Assembly (NCBI GenBank): GCA_050732575.1
Contig: JBOHRF010000199.1
Location: 1-9,224 of the forward strand
Length of the DNA: 9,224 nt
Direction of reading: 5' to 3'
Origin: JBBDWZ01 sp050732575
GTDB taxonomy: Bacteria > Gemmatimonadota > Gemmatimonadetes > Longimicrobiales > RSA9
The notes under the pieces were generated by a model that was not told the DNA's origin, did no database searches, and saw only the letters and a list, made by a program, of their open reading frames with translations. Shown piece after piece: positions 1 to 4,654 of this stretch (positions are counted from its first letter, which is position 1; each line of letters begins with the position of its first letter). The position numbers and the translations under genes were made by a program.

Positions 1-1470
1 AACCAGGTCTGGGTAGGTGCGCCGCGCCAAAATGGACACGGCTCCGCTTACACCTTTTCGCGCCATCCTGGCGATAGCGTCTGGAGCGCGGTGGAACGCA
101 TCACGAGCAAAGCTGCAGAGCGCGGTGATGCCTTTGGCGGCAACCTGGCCGTGCGTGGCAACCTGGCGGCCATCAGCATGACCAGTGACGACAACGGTCT
201 GGGCACGGTCGTCGTTTTCGAGCGCTCCAACAACATCTGGCGCGAAACGGCTGTGCTCAAGGTGGCGGAAGAGCGTTACGCCTCGGTCACCGGGAAAAAG
301 GCCGACTGCACGGATGGCAAAGCTTCCAATTTCGAGTGCCGCGACTACGACCTGGTCTCGTTCCTGTCCGTGCCTGACCTGGGCGGTGCGCGCGGTACCC
401 GGCTCAGCGGCAACTGGGGCTGGACCGATCCCGAGACCAACCGCGAGTACGCCTTGATCGGCCGCTCGGATGGTACGTCCTTCATCGATGTCACGAACGC
501 GGAAAAGCCGGTCTATCTCGGCGACTTGCCCAGGACCGAGGGTGCCAATACCAGCTCCTGGCGCGAGATCAAGACCTACAAGAACTGGGCGCTCATCGTT
601 TCCGATGGCTCCGGTCAACACGGCATTCAGTTCTTCGATCTCACGCGCCTGCGCAACCTGAAAGCGCCCGTCAAATTCCAGCCCGATCACACGTATAAGA
701 ACCTGGCCAGCATTCACAACATCGTGGTCAACGAAGAAGCAGGTCTGGCCGCCGCCGTGGGCGCCAATGGCGGTGGTGAGACCTGTGGCGGCGGTCTGCA
801 CATGCTCGACATCAAGGACCCCAAGAATCCCAGCTTTGTAGGTTGCTTTGCGGACGCGCAGACCGGGCGAGCATCCACCGGCTACTCTCACGATGCGCTC
901 TGTCTGACCTATCGCGGTCCGGACCAGGATTACAAGGGTCGCGAGATCTGCCTGGGCTCGAACGAGACCAAGCTCAGCATCGCCGATGTCACCGACAAAA
1001 AAGCACCCAAGGCCATTGCCCGCGCCGGCTATCCGAGTGTCGGCTACTCGCACCAGGGTTGGTACGACGCCGAGCAGCGCTACTTCTATATGAACGATGA
1101 GCTGGATGAAACCGGCGGACTGGTCAAGAACACGCGCACCATCATCTGGGACCTGGCCGACCTCGATGATCCGCAGGTGGTCGGCGAATTCATGGGTACC
1201 ACCGAGGCCAGCGATCACAACCTCTACGTGGTCGGCAACCTGATGTATCAGTCCAATTACCTGGCCGGCTTGCGTGTAATCGATATCACCGATCGCAAGA
1301 ATCCGGTCGAAGTCGGCTTCTTCGACACCGTGCCCTACGGCACCAACACACCCGGCTTCGGCGGATCATGGAACAATTACCCGTTCTTCAAGAGCGGGAA
1401 CATCATGATCTCGAGCGGTGCAGAAGGCATGTTCATGGTGCGCAAGAAAGCGCCGAAGGTGGTTTCGTAG
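1..1470 (+). CDS. Choice-of-anchor B family / LVIVD-repeat beta-propeller protein, 5' end outside window
   Basis: The frame is open from base 1 to the TAG at 1468-1470, giving 489 visible residues with no start or signal peptide, so the gene begins left of the window. Visible residues 4-85 look like the end of an FG-GAP (integrin-type) propeller (VGAPRQNGHGSAYTF, then GDAFGGNLAV). Residues 115-480 match the choice-of-anchor B family with LVIVD repeats: GTSFIDVTN, GGLHMLDIKDPKNPSFVGCF, LSIADVTDKKAP, YSHQGWYDAEQRYFYMNDEL, TRTIIWDLADLDDP, DHNLYVVGNLMYQSNYLAGL, LRVIDITDRKNPVEVGFFD. Six cysteines (103, 113, 262, 282, 301, 317) and histidines in IHN, YSHD, SHQGW and DHNLY are visible; cysteines of this kind suit an oxidising extracytoplasmic site. 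Family members are exported, with poorly known function. No C-terminal anchor or sorting domain is visible: the protein ends shortly after the last repeat. It is probably the first visible gene of an operon with the next two. Family assignment is firm, role unknown. Confidence 0.9.
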   Translation, partial: NQVWVGAPRQNGHGSAYTFSRHPGDSVWSAVERITSKAAERGDAFGGNLAVRGNLAAISMTSDDNGLGTVVVFERSNNIWRETAVLKVAEERYASVTGKKADCTDGKASNFECRDYDLVSFLSVPDLGGARGTRLSGNWGWTDPETNREYALIGRSDGTSFIDVTNAEKPVYLGDLPRTEGANTSSWREIKTYKNWALIVSDGSGQHGIQFFDLTRLRNLKAPVKFQPDHTYKNLASIHNIVVNEEAGLAAAVGANGGGETCGGGLHMLDIKDPKNPSFVGCFADAQTGRASTGYSHDALCLTYRGPDQDYKGREICLGSNETKLSIADVTDKKAPKAIARAGYPSVGYSHQGWYDAEQRYFYMNDELDETGGLVKNTRTIIWDLADLDDPQVVGEFMGTTEASDHNLYVVGNLMYQSNYLAGLRVIDITDRKNPVEVGFFDTVPYGTNTPGFGGSWNNYPFFKSGNIMISSGAEGMFMVRKKAPKVVS

Positions 1471-1520
1471 GGCGACGGCGACGGCGAGGGTTATACGGAT
1501 TGGGCGTGGGCGCGGGCGCG
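1471..1520. repeat. GC-rich hexamer tandem arrays between genes 1 and 2
   Basis: The spacer starts directly after the stop codon with three hexamers, GGCGAC twice then GGCGAG (1471-1488). After a short A/T-richer stretch come GGGCGT and two GGGCGC units (1502-1519). These short-period runs are unlike the codon-structured sequence on either side. They form the left arms of the inverted repeat annotated at 1477-1663. Confidence 0.75.
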
Positions 1521-1663
1521 GATACACGGCGCATGGAGCGTGTTATGAAAAAGGTTCTTCTTGGGGCGTTCCTGGTGACCAGCGTAACGGCCGGTTCGGT
1601 AGCCCAGCGATCCACGCCCAATCCGTTCGCGCCCGCGCCCCATTCGTTCCCCTCGCCGTCGCC
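1477..1663. repeat. Nested inverted repeat enclosing the start of gene 2
   Basis: Outer arms are 1477-1490 (GGCGACGGCGAGGG) and 1650-1663 (its exact reverse complement, 14 bp). Inner arms are 1495-1509 (ACGGATTGGGCGTGG) and 1612-1626 (exact reverse complement, 15 bp). The two pairs are properly nested, so one mRNA could form both stems. A third pair, 1508-1520 with 1628-1640 (13 bp), is also exact but can only form as an alternative to the inner stem. The apical loop, about 1510-1611, holds the ribosome binding site, start codon and roughly the first 22 codons of gene 2. The right arms lie inside the coding sequence and encode a Pro/Ser-rich linker after the signal peptide. Whether this is a regulatory mRNA structure or the trace of a REP-like repeat cannot be decided here. 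Confidence 0.6.
1535..1538 (+). promoter_or_regulatory. Ribosome binding site GGAG of gene 2
   Basis: GGAG lies six bases before the ATG at 1545. It favours that ATG over the in-frame ATG at 1533, which overlaps this motif and has no Shine-Dalgarno sequence upstream. The ATG at 1545 also starts a clean signal peptide (MKK followed by a hydrophobic stretch). Confidence 0.65.
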
Positions 1664-2666
1664 CCTGCTGTACGTGTGCAACCAGAACGATGCCAGCGTC
1701 AGCATTCTGGACGCGGCGACCCTGAAGCTCGTGCGCATCGTCGATCTGAAGCCGCTGGGTTTTTCCGCTAATGCCAAGCCGCATCACATCGTGGTCGAGC
1801 CGGATGGCTCGTTCTGGTATGTCACGCTGATCGGTGACAACAAGATCGTGAAGCTGGATCGGAACGATCGTGTAGTCGCGCAGGTCACGTTCGAGACACC
1901 AGGCATGATGGCGCTGCATCCCAGCCAGGACCTGCTCTTCGTGGGTCGGTCCATGACGGCGGTGAATCCGCCGCCGCGCATTGGCGTGGTACGGCGCTCC
2001 GACCTTAAGCTGGAGGAAATCGACGTATTGTTCCCGCGTCCACACGCCATGGTGATCGAGCCGAAGAACGGCATTGTCTATACCGCCAGCCTGGCCGTTA
2101 ACCAGATGGCCGCGGTGGACCCGAGCACGGAACGCGTGGAGCTGACGCAGGTTGCGGGACCAGCGCACGCACTCATGCAATTCACGGTATCGCCCGATGG
2201 CAACACGCTGGCCGTTTCCGCGGAGCTCAGCGCGCGCGTGCTGCTCTTCGACATCACCGAGCGCATGAAGCCCAAGCTGGTGGCCGTACTGGATGTCGAG
2301 CGCCAGCCGTTCGATCCGATGTTTTCACCCGATGGCCGCTGGGTAGTTCTCGGTAACAAGGCCGCCAATGCGGTCACCATCATTGATGCCCGGCAACGCA
2401 AGGTGGCAGCCGTGGTGCGCGGGCAGGGCCTGGCCCAACCGCACGGCATCGCCATTTCCGCCGACAGCCGCACTGCATTCGTGACCAACAACAACCTGAA
2501 GGGTACGGGCGAACACGCGGGCCACACGATGGTGGGAGGCAGTGAAGGTACTCCCGCGGCGCCTGCCGGCCCGGGCACCGTAGTGGCCATCAACCTCACC
2601 ACACAACGCATCGCCCAGGTAATCGAAGTCGGTCACAACGCCAGTGGCATTGCCATCACACGGTGA
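1545..2666 (+). CDS. Exported YncE/YVTN-type beta-propeller protein
   Basis: 373 residues. Residues 1-20 are a signal peptide (MKKVLLGAFLVTSVTAGSVA, likely cleaved before Gln21). A Pro-rich linker follows at about 24-40, then a propeller of roughly seven blades to the end. Each blade opens with a similar strand: PHHIVVEPDG (79-88), ALHPSQD (123-129), RPHAMVIEP (165-173), PAHALMQFTVSPDG (206-219), FDPMFSPDG (256-264), QPHGIAISAD (298-307), GHNASGIAITR (363-373). This is the pattern of YVTN/YncE-like propellers and lactonase-fold relatives. Six of seven blades have His at the same place. The penultimate blade carries a loop insertion with GEHAGHTM and a Gly/Ala/Pro-rich segment (about 319-344). 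YncE relatives are periplasmic propellers with mostly unknown ligands, and no catalytic site is recognisable. It lies 74 bases after gene 1, and its TGA overlaps the ATG of gene 3 by one base, so it is probably co-transcribed with both. Confidence 0.88.
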   Translation: MKKVLLGAFLVTSVTAGSVAQRSTPNPFAPAPHSFPSPSPLLYVCNQNDASVSILDAATLKLVRIVDLKPLGFSANAKPHHIVVEPDGSFWYVTLIGDNKIVKLDRNDRVVAQVTFETPGMMALHPSQDLLFVGRSMTAVNPPPRIGVVRRSDLKLEEIDVLFPRPHAMVIEPKNGIVYTASLAVNQMAAVDPSTERVELTQVAGPAHALMQFTVSPDGNTLAVSAELSARVLLFDITERMKPKLVAVLDVERQPFDPMFSPDGRWVVLGNKAANAVTIIDARQRKVAAVVRGQGLAQPHGIAISADSRTAFVTNNNLKGTGEHAGHTMVGGSEGTPAAPAGPGTVVAINLTTQRIAQVIEVGHNASGIAITR

Positions 2667-4606
2667 TGCGCGGGCGTGACGGGCGTAACGGGCGTATCGG
2701 GCGTATCGGGGTTGCGGGAGCTAGCAAAAGCACGATAAGCACCGAGCGTCCGCAGCCAGCGGCAGCAATCATCCGCGCCTGCGCCGCCCTCGCCGTCGCC
2801 CTCGCCGCGTGTGCACCTCCGCATCCCAATCCCAACACTCTGCCAGCGCCCAACGCTTCCACCGCGCCCATCTACGAGCGTCAGGTAGCACCCCCCTTCA
2901 CCGTTCTGGACGAGCATGGCCGCCCGTACGAGCATGCGTTTCTGGGCGGGCTGGACGTGCCGCGTCCGCATTTCCTGGACATTGACGCCGATGGCGATCT
3001 CGATCTGTTCGTGCAGGAGCGATCCAACGAGTTGATGTTCTTCGAGAACACGGCCACGGGCGCGGCCGGTGGCTATGTCTGGCGCACAGACAAATATCAC
3101 GGCCTCGATGTGGCGGAGTGGACGCGGTTCGTCGATATCGATGGTGATGGTGACTACGACCTTCTGGCGGAGCAGCCGTTCAGCTACATCCGGTTGTATC
3201 GCAACGAGGGCACGAAGCAGCGGGCGGTGTTTCGGCTGGCGGCCGATTCACTGCGCGACCATCAGGGCGGCGCAATATTCGCCGATCGTCAGAACATCCT
3301 GAACGTGGTCGACATCGATTGCAACGGTCTGCTGGATCTTTTCCTGGGTCGCGTGGAAGGCACGATTGCGCACTACGAGGAAGTGCAGGGCTCAGGCACA
3401 CAGTTTGGCGTGCCGCGCTTCCGTTTTGTGACCGAGCGCTGGGAGAACATCGAGATCATCGGACAGCAGATAGGATCCATGCATGGCGCCAACACCATGT
3501 ACTTTGCCGACCCCGATCAGGATGGCGATCTGGACCTCTTCTGGGGTGACTTCTTCGAAGATGGCGTGTTGCTGATTCCGAACACGGGATCGTGCGCGGT
3601 GCCCTCTCTGCGCAATGAGCCAGCAGTGATCCGCTTGGGCGAGTCCAAACTTTCCACGAGCGGTTACAACGTGCCCGTACTGGTGGACATCGACCAGGAT
3701 CGCGACCTCGACCTCTTGGTCGGCGTGCTGGGCGGCGCGTTCAACCCCAACAAGACGTCCTCCAACAACTTCTACTTCCTGCTGCGTCAGCCCAATGGTT
3801 TCGAGTTGAAGACGCAGCGCTATCTGCGCACCATTGATGTGGGTAGCGAAAGCTCGGCCGCGGCCGGTGACCTGGACGGCGATGGCGACCTCGATCTGCT
3901 GTTGGGCAACAAGCTCGACCCGGGCAAGCTGAACCACGCGCGTCTCTATCTGTTGCGTAACACCGGCACGGCGCGCCAACCGGCACTGCAACTGGCCGAT
4001 ACCATCGATCTGCCCGCAGCCACCTACCATTTCATGCCCGCGCTCGCTGATCTCGATGCCGATGGCGATCTCGATCTGGTGCTCGGCACCTGGAACCAGG
4101 GCGTGCAGTTCTATCGCAACCAGGGCACACGCAGCGCAGCGCGCTGGGTGCAGGACAGTGCCGCCACGCTGACGCTCACACGCGGCAGCAACGCCACGCC
4201 CGCATTGACCGACATCGATGCCGATGGCGATCTCGATCTGTTCGTAGGCGAGGCGTCAGGCGAGATCAACTTCTTCCGCAACATCGGCAGCAAGCAGCAG
4301 TTCCGCTACGAGCTGGTCTCCGATGTGTTCCAGGGACTCGATACCGGCCGGCGCAGCCATCCGGCATTCATTGACTGGGACGGCGATGGCGATCTCGACA
4401 TGTTTGCCGGAATGGAGGCCGGAGGTCTCGCCTATTTCCGCAATGACGGCACGCGCCAGGAGCCAAAGTTCGTGGCCGACTCAACCGTTCTCTTCCCGCT
4501 GCCGCACATGGGTGCTCCGCTGTTCGCCGATTTCGATGGTGACGGCGACCTTGACGTGCTGTCGGGCGGGCTGAGTGGAGGACTCTGGTATTTCACACGA
4601 CAGTGA
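2666..4606 (+). CDS. VCBS/FG-GAP-repeat lipoprotein with calcium-binding motifs
   Basis: 646 residues from the ATG that overlaps the previous stop (TGATG). No Shine-Dalgarno motif is apparent, so translation probably depends on reinitiation. There is no other in-frame ATG, GTG or TTG before the lipoprotein signal except the GTG at 2663. The N-terminus is long and Arg-rich (1-37, partly Gly-Arg-x repeats), followed by a hydrophobic stretch ending in lipobox LAAC with Cys49, so the mature protein should be lipid-anchored. The body has about ten DxDxDGDxD-type loops between residues 105 and 632, including DIDADGDLDLF, DIDGDGDYDLL, DPDQDGDLDLF, DLDGDGDLDLLLG, DWDGDGDLDMF and DFDGDGDLDVLSG, often followed by a FFRN, FYRN or YFRND strand. 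This is the VCBS/FG-GAP propeller signature, in which the Asp loops bind calcium. No enzymatic domain is attached. A surface adhesion, binding or scaffolding role is the usual guess for such proteins; the ligand is unknown. Confidence 0.88.
   Translation: MRGRDGRNGRIGRIGVAGASKSTISTERPQPAAAIIRACAALAVALAACAPPHPNPNTLPAPNASTAPIYERQVAPPFTVLDEHGRPYEHAFLGGLDVPRPHFLDIDADGDLDLFVQERSNELMFFENTATGAAGGYVWRTDKYHGLDVAEWTRFVDIDGDGDYDLLAEQPFSYIRLYRNEGTKQRAVFRLAADSLRDHQGGAIFADRQNILNVVDIDCNGLLDLFLGRVEGTIAHYEEVQGSGTQFGVPRFRFVTERWENIEIIGQQIGSMHGANTMYFADPDQDGDLDLFWGDFFEDGVLLIPNTGSCAVPSLRNEPAVIRLGESKLSTSGYNVPVLVDIDQDRDLDLLVGVLGGAFNPNKTSSNNFYFLLRQPNGFELKTQRYLRTIDVGSESSAAAGDLDGDGDLDLLLGNKLDPGKLNHARLYLLRNTGTARQPALQLADTIDLPAATYHFMPALADLDADGDLDLVLGTWNQGVQFYRNQGTRSAARWVQDSAATLTLTRGSNATPALTDIDADGDLDLFVGEASGEINFFRNIGSKQQFRYELVSDVFQGLDTGRRSHPAFIDWDGDGDLDMFAGMEAGGLAYFRNDGTRQEPKFVADSTVLFPLPHMGAPLFADFDGDGDLDVLSGGLSGGLWYFTRQ
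2672..2716 (+). repeat. In-frame 9-bp tandem array at the 5' end of gene 3
   Basis: Five adjacent 9-base units: GGGCGTGAC, GGGCGTAAC, GGGCGTATC, GGGCGTATC and a diverged GGGGTTGCG. Units three and four are identical. The period equals three codons, so they encode Gly-Arg-x repeats (GRD GRN GRI GRI GVA) that lengthen the basic part in front of the lipoprotein signal. Gain or loss of units would keep the frame. Confidence 0.85.
2978..4561 (+). repeat. Internal repeats of gene 3 encoding Asp-rich calcium-binding loops
   Basis: About ten copies of a 27-30 base segment encoding DxDxDGDxD-type loops recur at irregular spacing. Three copies share an identical 21-base stretch (2987-3007, 4058-4078, 4220-4240), so these are either recent duplications or kept alike by recombination. 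Copies near 3308 (DIDCNGLLD) and 3683 (DIDQDRDLD) have lost part of the consensus and may bind calcium poorly. Confidence 0.75.
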
Positions 4607-4608
4607 TG

Positions 4609-4644
4609 ATTCGGATGAATCGGATGAAGCCGGTTCATCCGAAT
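4609..4644. terminator. Hairpin between convergent genes, possible bidirectional terminator
   Basis: ATTCGGATGAA (4609-4619) pairs perfectly with TTCATCCGAAT (4634-4644), an 11-bp stem with a 14-base loop. The loop contains a second TCGGATGAA (4620-4628) that can pair instead with 4634-4642 as a 9-bp stem with a 5-base loop. It fills most of the 48 bases between the converging stop codons. No T-run follows on either strand, so it is not a textbook intrinsic terminator. It could still stop transcription or protect 3' ends in both directions. Confidence 0.45.
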
Positions 4645-4654
4645 TCGGCCGACG

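Noticed and set aside
1368..1544. Longer form of the YncE-like protein starting inside gene 1, or at ATG 1533
   Set aside because: The extension from 1368 overlaps gene 1 in another frame and runs through spacer repeats. ATG 1533 has no ribosome site. ATG 1545 has GGAG and a good signal peptide.
1491..2180. 229-residue antisense reading frame across gene 2
   Set aside because: It lies opposite a well-supported gene with clear propeller motifs, is rich in Arg and His as expected of a shadow frame, and shows no recognisable domain or ribosome site.
2663..2665. GTG 2663 as the start of the VCBS lipoprotein
   Set aside because: It is directly followed by ATG, which is the likelier initiator in a TGATG stop/start overlap; the difference is one residue.
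2672..2716. CRISPR-like array
   Set aside because: Units are only 9 bases with no spacers; this is a simple tandem repeat.
2633..3100. Antisense reading frame covering the 2-3 junction
   Set aside because: Its Thr-Pro/Asp-Thr-Pro repeats come from the 9-bp tandem array read backwards, and there is no homology signal.
3392..4030. 212-residue antisense reading frame across gene 3
   Set aside because: Its repeated valine/isoleucine/alanine pattern mirrors the Asp-loop repeats of the sense strand, so it is a by-product of those repeats.
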